Shown: positions 11,032-21,792, numbered from the stretch's first letter. The stretch is 64,000 bases of DNA from Portulaca oleracea (GCA_029582165.1 CM055877.1:29657241-29721240), one strand, 5' to 3'. Notes: generated from the sequence alone by a model not told the origin. Program-made: numbers and translations.

Positions 11032-11731
11032 TACAAAAATATATTTGCTTGTTTTTCTCATAAGTTAACTGTAAACTTTTCTATATTTTTATGTGATGTT
11101 AAGAGAAACGTTTGGGTTAACCTATGAGGAAAGCATGAAAATTTATTTTTATACTTTTTATCATGATGTTAACAGAAAACCCTAGACACTAAACCTTAAA
11201 CTCTAAGACCCTATACTTAAATTTCAATACAAAAATATATTTGCTTGCTTTTCTCATAACTCAACCGTAAACTTTTCTATACTTTTACGTGATGTTATGA
11301 GAAACGTTAGGGTTAAGTCATGAGAAAAGCATGCAAATTTATTTATATATTTTTTTGCCGTGATGTTATGACTCTAAACCCTTAAACCCTAAAACCCTAA
11401 AATAAATTTGGACGTTTTTTTTAATAACTCAACCCAAATTTTTCACCTAACATCACGTGAAAATGAAGAAAACTTTGGGTTAAGTCATGAGAAAAACATA
11501 CAAATTTATTTTTATATTTTTTTTACCATGATGTTATGACCCTAAACCCTTAAACCTAAAACCCAAAATAAATTTGGACGTTTTGTAATAACTCACCCAA
11601 ACTTTTCATGTAACATCACGTGAACATGAAGAAAAGTTTGGGTTAAGTAATGAGAAAAACATCCATATTTATTTTTATTTGTTTTTATCATGATTTTACG
11701 AGACACCCTAAATACTAAACCCTAAAATCCT
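11032..11731. repeat. Divergent ~170-bp tandem repeat with telomere-like junctions
   Basis: Four units start near 11032, 11227, 11398 and 11564. Each runs through AAATTTG(G/C)...TTTTCTCATAAC or AATAACTC, CATCACGTGA or CGTGATGTTA, GGGTTAAGTCATGAG and TTTATTTTTAT, then ATGATGTTATGA. Each ends in degenerate CCCTAAACCCTTAAACCCTAAAA. Units are about 165-195 bp and have diverged by base changes and small indels. Confidence 0.7.
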
Positions 11732-11739
11732 AAAACTCT

Positions 11740-12060
11740 AAACAACATACACATAACAATAGCAAAAAACTTAAATATTAATATTAATAATAATTAATAA
11801 TATTAACAACAATAACAAGAACAATCACGTATAATATTAATAATAATAACATTAACAATAAAATTAATAATAATAATAATAATAAAACAATAACAACCAT
11901 CAATGATAATATTAATCATGATAATGACGACAACAATAATAACAATAACAATAACATTAATAATATTAATAATTAATAATTAATAATATTAACAATAATA
12001 TTAGTTATTAATAATAAATTAAGAATAATATTAACAATCAAATAATAATAAAAAATACCG
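11740..12060. repeat. AAT/AAC-rich low-complexity tract
   Basis: Mostly AATAAT and AACAAT repeats with few other bases; no gene. Confidence 0.8.
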
Positions 12061-12248
12061 AAAAAAAGATGCAACAACTAAACTGACATGCTAACCACTA
12101 CCCTAGTCTTAGCTTACCTCGAACCCTATATCCAACCCAACCCCACGCCCAACTACTGATCCATACAAACAAAAGAAGCCTGAACGATAGGATGATAAGA
12201 GAAAATGGGGAAGACAGAAACGAAGAAAGAGAAACAAGGGAAAAGAAG

Positions 12249-12821
12249 TAGGGATGACAATCAAATACGAATCCGCTGCAGAAAATCTGATCCAAGACCG
12301 ACAAAAAGAAATCCAAATGTGATTAAATAAGTCTGACTCCGATTATAATTGGAGCGGATATGGATGTGACCACTTCCAATCTGATTAAGTCCGATTAGAA
12401 TAACAAATATATATAAAAAATCTGATAAATTATAATATGACCAATTTGAAGCTTACTCTTTTTTTCAAGAATGGCGTATTTCCAATATTTTGATAGTTGA
12501 GAGACTTTTTCTCACATGTTATATTTTTTGTTGTGTTGTTATAGATTTTTTGTTACGTAAAAAAAAATATTTCGGTTTGTTGTTGTTATTTCTTTTTTTA
12601 CAACTGATGAGTATGATATATTAAATTGCAACAAAAATGTTATCAAAAATAGAAAAATTAAAAATAATTGTACAAATGTTAATTGGATCTCTGATTATTA
12701 TCCGAGTACTTCCACCTCCGATTAATCAGATTTGGAGGTGGATCTCTACCTCCCATTATTAATTGGAGTAGAGGTGGAGGTACCCACCTCCGATCCGCCT
12801 CCGGTCTGTTGTCATTTCTTA
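12249..12821. mobile_element. Probable hAT-type MITE
   Basis: The left end TAGGGATGACAA pairs imperfectly with the right end TTGTCATTTCTTA. The flanks AAAAGAAG (12241-12248) and AAGAGAAG (12822-12829) differ at one of eight positions. Inside are repeated ATCCGATTAAT-like and GGAGGTGG segments in inverted order near the right end. No credible ORF. Confidence 0.5.
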
Positions 12822-12829
12822 AAGAGAAG

Positions 12830-13768
12830 GAGAAACGACGATGATAAAGCAAAGAAAGAAAATGAATATCATCATTCAAAATAAACCCTGAACAACCAAC
12901 TAGATATTAACTGACATTAACTCAAAAATTTAAACAATGGAACCAAGTACCAAGAAATGTGCAAAAGAACATTCAACTCTAAACTTAGAAATTCAAATAC
13001 ATAATCGAAATATCGAGCCCATATATGAACTTGGACTTGAGCGGAGAGGAGAAGGAGTTTTACACAATCAAAACAACCTTCAATCAACATAACCGAGAAA
13101 AGAACAACTGAGAAGACGAAGAAATTGCATGTAATCCAGAAATTTTATCATCGCAAATTAGCAACCCAAACAACAAAATCTAATCAAATGAATTTAAGAG
13201 CCCGAAATCAACATGCATTCAAAAGTATCAATCAAATTTAACCGAAAGTAACAAACAAGATGGTCCATTAAAACTCGGATTCAATATAAAAAATTGAATT
13301 AAAAGCTTAGAAAACTTAATCCTGAAACTCAAATCTTAAACTCAAAGTAATAAGAGGTTGCAATAAAAATTGATATAAATATGCATAAACCATAAATCTA
13401 CATTTCTAAACCTATGAAAAACAAAATTGGCAAAACCTAGATTGGCAAGAAGGTGGTTGTCACCCAATCCTTTCATGACCTCTTTTAGACCTCATCTTCA
13501 ACCTTTATACTTGAAGTTTCAAATCTTCTGCAAATCTCAACCTTAAGAATCATAATCAGAAGGGGGGTAGGGACCACAACAGAAGCAGGACAAGATGTAG
13601 CAACAATGTGCTAGCGCGCTTCCTCTATTCTAGTAAAGCCACAAAAGGAAGTCATAATTCATAGCAAAATAATAGAAACTTAGTGAGTCAATGAGAGAAG
13701 CTAAGTTAATATTATCTCCATCATCAAAAGATGATAAATAATTTTTTTTTTCCAGGAAATTTCCATAC
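12830..13768. other. No recognisable feature
   Basis: A-rich anonymous sequence. I see no ORF with family resemblance, no inverted repeat and no tandem array. Confidence 0.5.
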
Positions 13769-13934
13769 TGTAGACACTGGGATTTTCACCGACAAATTCG
13801 GAAATCAAACCCGGCTCGCCATAACCCAATAAACCATGGCCCAAGAAACAACATAGGCCATTAGGCCTACGATGTTATCAAGACAGGCCCATCAGTCAAA
13901 CCAAGCCCGGGGTTACAAGGCGTATGTTGCATAG

Positions 13935-14680
13935 TGATGCATATCATACTTCAATGCATCAAGAAGAAGCGCTAAAGGACCTTACCAGTCTGCTGCAGAT
14001 TGTTTCGAGTGGTTATGTCGAGAGTATCTCCAAAGCTAAAGGACTTTTGAGCTCCTTATCTCAAGAGTCTTGAAGTTCTCATTTAGCTATATGGAAGGGT
14101 TATTCCTTATGTACATTTTGGCTTTTGAATCTTTAGTATTGGAGTTGTATTTTAGGAGATATTGTATTTTCTTTAAAGGGCCTTTGTAGTAAGTGTCGCT
14201 TAAAGGGCCTTGTCGCCTAAAGGGCCTTGTCAGGGTAATGCGGCCTTGCTGGCCTTGCAGGGGTGACGCGCCTATAGGGAGGGGTTTTCCTATTCCTATA
14301 AATAGACCCCTTGGGTCCTTTGTAATCTCATTCATATATTCAATCAATAAATCAAATACAAACACAATGTGTTGTTTTCTCTTTAGTTTTGGCTAGAAAA
14401 CGAATTGCCTTTGGGTTTTTCGTGTGAAATCTTCTCTTCTAATCCAAGATTGAGCATTCTTGGGTGGTGACAGGAGGAGTAGGAGCTCTTGAAGATTGTG
14501 GTGTGTCTGTATCAATCCGAAGAGTTTCGTTGCTCAATTCTATCAAATTCTATCAAAGTTTCCGCTGTTCAGTTCGCTGTAAAGGTCCTTATCTGATTCA
14601 TCTCTTGCAAGTTCTTACTTGTGTTTTTGATCCGTGTTCTTTCTTGGCATTTTGGTTGTCTTGTGATCCATTATGCATCA
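13935..14680 (+). repeat. 5' LTR of the CRM-like element
   Basis: It runs from TGATGCAT to TTATGCATCA. TATAAATA lies at 14297-14304, preceded by several AAAGGGCCTTGTC-like short repeats (14176-14235). The first 27 bases form an 8-bp hairpin (13935-13942 with 13954-13961). Confidence 0.9.
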
Positions 14681-14683
14681 ATT

Positions 14684-14695
14684 TGGTATCAGAGC
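14684..14695 (+). promoter_or_regulatory. tRNA-Met primer-binding site
   Basis: TGGTATCAGAGC begins three bases after the 5' LTR, matching the 3' end of plant initiator tRNA-Met. Confidence 0.9.
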
Positions 14696-14945
14696 CATGT
14701 TTAGATGAATCTCCTTTGTTTCTTGCATGAATCTTGGACCTTGTTTTGTCACAAAATCGCATAAACCCCCTCGTTATACACGCCCCTTTGATAGTTCTTC
14801 CAAGAACTCATCAAGAACCCATCAAGAACCCATCAAGAACTCATAAAGAACCCATAGCCCCTCAAAGAACCCTCGTCCTAAACACAAACCAAGCCCAAAT
14901 CCGTCCCTTTCCCTCGTGAGTCATATGACATCAAGTTGATTTCAA

Positions 14946-17900
14946 ATGGCAAACGATGAATCCAAATCAAATGAGGTTTATGAACTTGAGCAACAAATAG
15001 CATTTTTGCGTGTGCAATTGGGTAAACAAATGGAAGAAAACAGAATGCTACGTGAAGGATCCATACGTGATGGTGTCTCGTCACATGGTGAAGGTAGTTC
15101 AAAGTCTAAAAGGCATGAACGTTTGGATTTTAAAGTCGAAGTTCCTGAATTTGATGGTAGTTTGAATGTAGAAGATTATCTTGATTGGATACACACGGTT
15201 GAACGTGTTTTTGAGTTGAAAGATTGTAGTGATGAGCTCAAGGTGAAGTACGTTGCTTTGAAATTGAGAAAACATTCTAGTATTTGGTGGACTAACCTTC
15301 AAAAGAAGAGAGTTGCAAAGGGGAAGGACAAGATTCGTTCATGGGAGAAGATGAAGTCCAAATTACAAAGCAAATTCCTACCCCAATCATACGTTGAAGA
15401 CAACTACTACAAGTTGCAAAAGCTTGTCCAAGGCTCTAAATCAGTGGAAGAATACACAAGGGAGTTTGAACATCTCCTTTGGCGTTGTGATCTCAAGGAA
15501 AAGGAACCACAAATTCTGGTACGTTATTTGATTGGTTTGAATGATTGGATACGTCATATAGTTGAATTACATTCATATGAATCTCTTGATGAGCTAAGCA
15601 ACTTGGCTATGAAAGTGGAACGGCAAAGAAAAGAAAGAGCCAAGGAACCGCAAAGGACGTTCCCAAACACATCCAAACCCTATACCCAACGTCCTTATCC
15701 CCAAACACAAACAAAAGCTCCACAAAATCAGCCCCCATCCTCCCTTAAACCCTACGCCAAACCCACATTAAACCCGCCACAAAATCCCCCACCCAAAACC
15801 CAAGTCCAAGAACCAAGGACATTACAACCAAGAAGATGTTTTAGGTGCCAAGGATTGGGTCATATTGCATCCGAATGTCCTAACAAGCGCACGGTTTCTC
15901 TTGTTGAATATCAAAGTGCTTTGTTTGTTGAACCAAGCTTGTATGAAAGTGAACATGAAGTGGAACCTTGTGAGCTTGCCGAAAATGAGGATGATGATGA
16001 TGAGGAGGTTGAGCCAGCGGATGAAGGCGAATTGTTGGTGCTTAGAAGGGCGTTAAGTGTGGCTTCTACCCCAAATGACATGGAGCAACGTGAGAATATA
16101 TTCCATACTAGGTGTACCGTTCAAGGAAAGGTATGCTCTCTTATAATTGATGGAGGTAGTTGTACTAATACCGCCTCTACTACAATGATAGAAAAGCTGA
16201 ATTTGGATGTAAGTCCTCACCCATCTCCTTATAATATTCAATGGCACGGGAAGGGCATTAGAGTTGATAAACGTGTATTAGTCTCATTGTCCATTGGGAA
16301 GAATTATAAAGATGATGTATGGTGTGATGTAATACCCATGGATGCTTGTCATATTTTGTTTGGTAGACTGTGGCTTTTTGATAGGTATGTAACTCATGAT
16401 GGAAGATTGAATACCTACTCATTCGTCATCAACAAGAAGAAGATTACATTGGCTCCATTGCCCCCTTCTTCTATTCGGCCTCCACCAACAAAAGAGAAAG
16501 AAAAGGAGACTAACATTGTATCCTTACTAAAGGCAGAACAACATGAATTCTATGAGCAAAAAGAGTTGATATTGGCGAATATCCAAGAAGAACAAGCTTC
16601 CCCAACTCATGAACGTCCTCGGCTTTCACCCTTGATGAGGAGGTTTGGTCATTTGTTTCCAAAAGAAATGCCCAAAGGGTTTCCACCAAGAAGGGACATT
16701 GAACACAAGATTGATCTCATTCCGGGAACTACATTACCAAATAAGCAAGCCTACCGAATGAACCCCAAGGAATCCCATGAGGTTCAAAGGCAAGTTGATG
16801 AGCTACTCCAAAAGGGCCTTATTCGACCAAGCATGAGTCCATGTGCCGTCCCAGTGTTACTTGTTCCAAAGAAAGAATGGCCAACACCAACGAGTATACA
16901 TGAGGTACGATCATTTCATGGATTAGCTTCATTTTATAGAAGGTTTATCAAGAATTTCTCTACTATTTTAGCTCCTATGACTGAGTTGTTAAAGCAAAGG
17001 GAGTTTACATGGAATAAAAACACTCAATTGGCGTTTGAAGGTATCAAAGAGAAGTTATGTAACGCACCTCTTCTAGCCTTGCCTTGTTTTGACAAAGTAT
17101 TTGAAGTAGAAGTGGATGCTAGTGGAGTTGGTATTGGTGCCGTCCTTACACAAGAAGGAAGGCCAATAGCCTACTTTAGCGAGAAGTTGAATGATGCCAA
17201 AAGGAAGTTTAGTACATATGACAAGGAGTTCTATGCCATTATAAGAGCTCTTGAGCATTGGAGGCATTATCTACTAAGTGGAGAGTTTATTCTACATAGT
17301 GATCATGAAGCTCTCAAGTTTATCCAAGGCCAACACAAGCTTAACCCACGACATGCAAAATGGGTTGAATTTATGCAAGCTTTTCAGTTTGTAATCAAGC
17401 ATAAGGCTGGGCATTTGAACAAGGGCGTTGATGCTCTTTCGAGAAGGTACTTACTTACATATGTTCTTGATTCTAACATTGCTGGATTTGAACATATTAA
17501 GGACCTTTATCAAGATGATCAAGATTTTAAAGAAGTATATGAGCTGTCAAAGAAACATCCTCATGAAATGTTTCATATCGAAGATGGTTTCTTATTCAAA
17601 GGAAATCAATTATGTATACCAAGGACCTCATTGCGCGAATTGTTGATTCAAGAAGTTCATGGAGGTGCCTTAGCGGGTCATTTTGGTATAGAGAAGACTT
17701 ATTTGATGTTGAGAGATTATTACTTCTGGCCTAGCATGGTGAAGGATGTTGAGCATATTGTTAAGAGATGTGGTACTTGCAACCTTGCCAAGTCACATGT
17801 ATTACCACAAGGCTTATATACACCGCTACCTATTCCTTATTACCCTTGGGAAGATGTGAGTTTAGACTTCATTGTGGGTCTACCTAGAACTCAAGGAGGT

Positions 17901-18878
17901 AAGGATTCTATTATGGTGGTTGTAGATCGATTTTCAAAGATGGCGCATTTTGTACCTTGCAACATTACATATGATGCTACGAAAGTTGCTACCTTATATT
18001 TTGATGAAATTGTGAAGTTGCATGGTATACCCAAGACTATGGTGAGTGATAGAGACTCTAAGTTTCTAAGTCACTTTTGGGTTACTCTCTGGAAGAAAAT
18101 GGGAACAAGGCTCAAGTTTAGCACGGCTTGTCATCCACAAACGGATGGACAAACGGAGGTAGTCAATCGAACCTTGGGAGCCTTGTTGAGGACATTGGTG
18201 AATAAAGAAGAGAAGAGTTGGGATACTTTGTTGAGCATTGCCGAGTTTGCTTATAATAGAAGTCCTAATCGTGCTACAAAGTTATCTCCATTTGAAGTTG
18301 TCTATGGAAGAAATCCTCTTAAACCCATGGATTTATCTCCTATCTCTATATCTACGAAGTTTAGTTTTGAAGCAAGTAAAAGAGTAGAGGAGATTAAGAA
18401 GCTGCATGAGGAAGTTCGTGAGAAGATTAAGAGATATACTCAAAAGGTTGAAGAGAAAGTGAATCGAAAGAGGAAGAAAGTTATATTCAAGCCTGGAGAT
18501 TTAGTGTGGTTACACTTGAGGAAAGAGAGATTTCCAAGTAAGAGAAAAGGGAAATTGAAACCGAGAGGTGAAGGACCTTATGAGGTCTTAGAAAGACTTG
18601 GTGATAACGCTTGTCGCTTGAAGATGGAAGATGAGTATGAAGGAAGTTGTACTTTCAATGTGTGTGATCTTAAGCCCTATTATAATGAAGATGAAGATAT
18701 TCCAAGTTTGAGGGCAAACTCTTTTCAAGAAAGGGAGAATGATGCATATCATACTTCAATGCATCAAGAAGAAGCGCTAAAGGACCTTACCAGTCTGCTG
18801 CAGATTGTTTCGAGTGGTTATGTCGAGAGTATCTCCAAAGCTAAAGGACTTTTGAGCTCCTTATCTCAAGAGTCTTGA
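14946..18878 (+). CDS. Gag-protease-RNase H-integrase polyprotein lacking the RT core
   Basis: A 1310-residue open frame from the first ATG after the leader. Gag covers about residues 1-330, with the capsid-like region around 60-230 and a CCHC knuckle CFRCQGLGHIASEC at 298-311, then an acidic stretch. Protease motif IIDGGS has Asp402. RNase H begins about 715 (Asp724 in EVDASG) and ends near GVDALSRR. Integrase has the HHCC zinc region from His905 and catalytic Asp974, Asp1035 and Glu1071; the last two are 35 residues apart, as in DD35E enzymes. At residues 642-644 the text jumps from VLLVPKK directly to EWPTPTS. The conserved RT palm, including the catalytic Asp-Asp motif, is therefore missing in frame. 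The last 46 residues (from 1265) are encoded inside the 3' LTR. No stop or frameshift is present. It cannot copy itself alone. Confidence 0.9.
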   Translation: MANDESKSNEVYELEQQIAFLRVQLGKQMEENRMLREGSIRDGVSSHGEGSSKSKRHERLDFKVEVPEFDGSLNVEDYLDWIHTVERVFELKDCSDELKVKYVALKLRKHSSIWWTNLQKKRVAKGKDKIRSWEKMKSKLQSKFLPQSYVEDNYYKLQKLVQGSKSVEEYTREFEHLLWRCDLKEKEPQILVRYLIGLNDWIRHIVELHSYESLDELSNLAMKVERQRKERAKEPQRTFPNTSKPYTQRPYPQTQTKAPQNQPPSSLKPYAKPTLNPPQNPPPKTQVQEPRTLQPRRCFRCQGLGHIASECPNKRTVSLVEYQSALFVEPSLYESEHEVEPCELAENEDDDDEEVEPADEGELLVLRRALSVASTPNDMEQRENIFHTRCTVQGKVCSLIIDGGSCTNTASTTMIEKLNLDVSPHPSPYNIQWHGKGIRVDKRVLVSLSIGKNYKDDVWCDVIPMDACHILFGRLWLFDRYVTHDGRLNTYSFVINKKKITLAPLPPSSIRPPPTKEKEKETNIVSLLKAEQHEFYEQKELILANIQEEQASPTHERPRLSPLMRRFGHLFPKEMPKGFPPRRDIEHKIDLIPGTTLPNKQAYRMNPKESHEVQRQVDELLQKGLIRPSMSPCAVPVLLVPKKEWPTPTSIHEVRSFHGLASFYRRFIKNFSTILAPMTELLKQREFTWNKNTQLAFEGIKEKLCNAPLLALPCFDKVFEVEVDASGVGIGAVLTQEGRPIAYFSEKLNDAKRKFSTYDKEFYAIIRALEHWRHYLLSGEFILHSDHEALKFIQGQHKLNPRHAKWVEFMQAFQFVIKHKAGHLNKGVDALSRRYLLTYVLDSNIAGFEHIKDLYQDDQDFKEVYELSKKHPHEMFHIEDGFLFKGNQLCIPRTSLRELLIQEVHGGALAGHFGIEKTYLMLRDYYFWPSMVKDVEHIVKRCGTCNLAKSHVLPQGLYTPLPIPYYPWEDVSLDFIVGLPRTQGGKDSIMVVVDRFSKMAHFVPCNITYDATKVATLYFDEIVKLHGIPKTMVSDRDSKFLSHFWVTLWKKMGTRLKFSTACHPQTDGQTEVVNRTLGALLRTLVNKEEKSWDTLLSIAEFAYNRSPNRATKLSPFEVVYGRNPLKPMDLSPISISTKFSFEASKRVEEIKKLHEEVREKIKRYTQKVEEKVNRKRKKVIFKPGDLVWLHLRKERFPSKRKGKLKPRGEGPYEVLERLGDNACRLKMEDEYEGSCTFNVCDLKPYYNEDEDIPSLRANSFQERENDAYHTSMHQEEALKDLTSLLQIVSSGYVESISKAKGLLSSLSQES
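18731..18739 (+). promoter_or_regulatory. Polypurine tract of the CRM-like element
   Basis: AAGGGAGAA lies directly before the 3' LTR and within the coding frame. It is the expected plus-strand primer. Confidence 0.7.
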
Positions 18879-19485
18879 AGTTCTCATTTAGCTATATGGA
18901 AGGGTTATTCCTTATGTACATTTTGGCTTTTGAATCTTTAGTATTGGAGTTGTATTTTAGGAGATATTGTATTTTCTTTAAAGGGCCTTTGTAGTAAGTG
19001 TCGCTTAAAGGGCCTTGTCGCCTAAAGGGCCTTGTCAGGGTAATGCGGCCTTGCTGGCCTTGCTGGGGTGACGCGCCTATAGGGAGGGGTTTTCCTATTC
19101 CTATAAATAGACCCCTTGGGTCCTTTGTAATCTCATTCATATATTCAATCAATAAATCAAATACAAACACAATGTGTTGTTTTCTCTCTAGTTTTGGCTA
19201 GAAAACGAATTGCCTTTGGGTTTTTCATGTGAAATCTTCTCTTCTAATCCAAGATTGAGCATTCTTGGGTGGTGACAGGAGGAGTAGGAGCTCTTGAAGA
19301 TTGTGGTGTGTCTGTATCAATCCGAAGAGTTTCGTTGCTCAATTCTATCAAATTCTATCAAAGTTTCCGCTGTTCAGTTCGCTGTAAAGGTCCTTATCTG
19401 ATTCATCTCTTGCAAGTTCTTACTTGTGTTTTTGATCCGTGTTCTTTCTTGGCATTTTGGTTGTCTTGTGATCCATTATGCATCA
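18740..19485 (+). repeat. 3' LTR of the CRM-like element
   Basis: 746 bp, the same length as the 5' LTR, with three visible substitutions. TATAAATA lies at 19102-19109. The polyprotein stop codon lies inside it at 18876-18878. Confidence 0.9.
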
Positions 19486-20390
19486 CATAGCCTACAAGGT
19501 TTCCCACGCTGGCCCAACTTGCAAATCCAGCCCAGAAAATAAAGCGTAGGCCCTCTAGCCTACGCTGTTGAAAATCAAAGCCCGCTGCCAGCGGCCAAGT
19601 CAACAATCCGTGTGATTGCACATCATAGGTCACTTGACCTACACAGTGTAATTTGATTTTGGTGCCATAATTTCCCCTCCAATCCCATGATCACAGCCCT
19701 TTGTGATTGACCTTGTTAACCACAAAATATACATCATAGGTCGTGTGACCTATGATGTTGCATTTTTGAGGCATGATCTTTGGATCATGTCCCTCACCCT
19801 TCCATCTTCATCCCTCATCATCCACCTATAAATACCCCCCTTATCCTTCACTCATCTCACCAACAATTCTCATCATTCATACATTCACTGCTCTCTTTAT
19901 ATATTATCTACTCTCTCTCAAACTATCTTTATCTTCCATCATCACTATCCTCACTATATTACCCAAACATCACTTCCCTTCATATATAAAAACACTCCTA
20001 CCCTCATCCAAGGTCCAAACCGACACCATATTCAAGCATTTGTGAATCAATCTTCCGTCCATCGCGCCAAGACCTAAAGTGAGGTTTGTGCATCCTTTTA
20101 TTTCAATCATGTAATTGTATCATTTTGTTAATTCACATGTACATTTTGTAAAACTTCATGTTTTAATCTTTGCAAGGTTAAGAGTATAATTTTTATGAAA
20201 TTAATTAAACTTCTCCCCGCTCATTTCATTTCAAGTTCGATTCTAGTAGAGTCTGTTTTCAAACAGGCGTATTCGAGAATTCTTTAATTCTCAAATTCGT
20301 AACATCGCCCCCGGATTCAGAATTCGGGTTCGCAGACCAGAGTTATTTCTTTATGGTTTGTCGATTTCCTCAAATCGGCTGGCGACTCTT

Positions 20391-20957
20391 TCTTTCTTTT
20401 ATAACCTCTTTTAATTATTATAAATACACGTTATTACTCCAAAAATACTTATTAATATTTTTTTTTTACATTTCCATCACATAAAGCTCAAGGCTCGGCC
20501 AAGAGAAAATGGGCCTAGAAATCAGTAAAGGCCGCCTGACCTACGCTGTTTTCCACCCATTTTCGCTGGGTCGGGGAAAGAACAGGCCCAACATGGGGAC
20601 ACTCGTAGGTCACTTGACCTACGACCTTCTCTGGTGGCCCATGTTCTTTCTCTACAGCCCGGGTTTGTAAATGGTTAATGTTAAAATATTAGTAAAATAT
20701 TTTTTGTGTAATATGAGTATTTTGATAATAAAAAAGGGGTTCGTAAATGAATAAAAGCTTCTTACTCCGAAAACGTATTCATAAAATAAAAACATCTTTA
20801 TATAGTGATTAAGCAACCTTAGTTGGCTCCCGATCATTAAGTAGCACACTCGAGGAAAAAGCGGTGGCTTTTCCAGGGGGTAGTCATACAATAGTGAACC
20901 ATCACTTGAATATAATCAGAAAAATGAACAACTAAGGCTATGTGTAATTGTGTCCTT
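20391..20957. other. Non-coding, Tat-like leader remnant
   Basis: It contains two more GTAGGTCA/TGACCTAC dyads and then anonymous AT-rich sequence. A probable PIF/Harbinger left end GGCTATGTG...TTGTGTCCTTGG begins at 20936 after TAA. It is split at 20957/21654 by the hAT MITE. No gene. Confidence 0.4.
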
Positions 20958-21653
20958 CAGTGGCGGAGCCAGAAATTTTTGTTAAGGTGGGCCATAATAT
21001 GACAAAATTTTTTATTTAACAATGTCATTTAGTAAAAAGCAAAATAAAAACGGAAATACTAACTTATCAATGAAGCCCCACAATAAAAAAAAAAATACTC
21101 TTATTAAAAAAAATATTATGAGATTAGTTTATATAATTGATATTATTTTTCAAAGAACATTTATTTATATATTGATAGGAAAGATATTGCTTATAATTAA
21201 ATTACATTGCAATGTGATAAATCATGTGAGCAAATAGATTTTTTTTGAAATAATTAAATTAAAAAAGAAGATGCAATATTGAATATTAATAAAAGAATAG
21301 AAAATATATACATGATAAAAGCATGAGCATTGCATTGCATTGCTAGGAAAATAGACATAAATTGTTTAAAAATTATATAAACCAAAAAAAACTTTGAAAC
21401 ACAAAACATATGAACTGAGTATCAGAGAGGGACTGAGGGTCAGCGCTGTTCAAAAAACAAAAAGACATTTGATTGCAATGGGCTTTGAACCCACGACCAC
21501 AAGAAGAAAGTGAAGTATGGCAAGTAGATGACTTCATGCCATTTGACTACAAAGTTTTTACTACATATGTTTGCAACGTCTAATATAAAATCCAAACTAT
21601 AAAGTGGGTCGCGGCCTCCCTCAACCCCCCTTGTCTCCGGCTCTCCGCCCTTG
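20958..21653. mobile_element. hAT-type MITE (GTGGCGGAGCC end)
   Basis: The left end CAGTGGCGGAGCCAG and the right end CTCCGGCTCTCCGCCCTTG are imperfect inverted copies. The flanks are GTGTCCTT at 20950-20957 and 21654-21661, a perfect 8-bp duplication. The interior is AT-rich and non-coding. Removing the element restores a continuous sequence that looks like the end of the neighbouring PIF/Harbinger element. Confidence 0.75.
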
Positions 21654-21792
21654 GTGTCCTTGGATTTGAGGGATGAATTGGATATGAATAGTGGAAATAG
21701 TATTATTTTAATGGGTGTTGGAGTATGCTATTGATAATGGTATCCTTGGAATTGGAGAATGAGGTGAAGGATGAGTGGGTAATGAGTAATAT

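Larger units (their letters stand above)
13935..19485 (+). mobile_element. Complete CRM-like Ty3/gypsy element without reverse-transcriptase core
   Basis: The element is 5551 bp with two 746-bp LTRs and CATAG duplications at 13930-13934 and 19486-19490. I find three single-base differences between the LTRs: A/T in CCTTGC(A/T)GGGG, T/C in TTCTCT(T/C)TAG, G/A in TTTTC(G/A)TGTG. It has a tRNA-Met primer site, one long ORF and a purine tract before the 3' LTR. TGATG...CATCA ends, a Met primer site and a polyprotein that runs into the 3' LTR are traits of the CRM chromovirus lineage; the assignment is inferred from these. It sits inside a Tat-like LTR. Confidence 0.9.
13769..20381 (+). mobile_element. 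Tat-like LTR split by the CRM-like element
   Basis: The left part 13769-13929 begins TGTAGACACTGGG; the right part 19491-20381 ends at TGGCGACTC (20382-20390), the Tat-type primer site. The break is exactly the CATAG target duplication of the inserted element. TATAAATA lies at 19827-19834, with a pyrimidine-rich leader after it. The U3 part holds several quasi-palindromes of the form TAGGTCA-TTGACCTA (see findings). Internal sequence after 20390 is short and non-coding, and similar dyads recur there at about 20523 and 20602. Confidence 0.55.

Noticed and set aside
14087..14365. 92-codon minus-strand ORF present in both LTRs of the CRM-like element
   Set aside because: Conserved only because the LTRs are identical; no domain and no promoter in that direction.
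19773..20045. 90-codon ORF in the Tat-like LTR
   Set aside because: Pyrimidine-rich leader translated by chance; no similarity to a protein.
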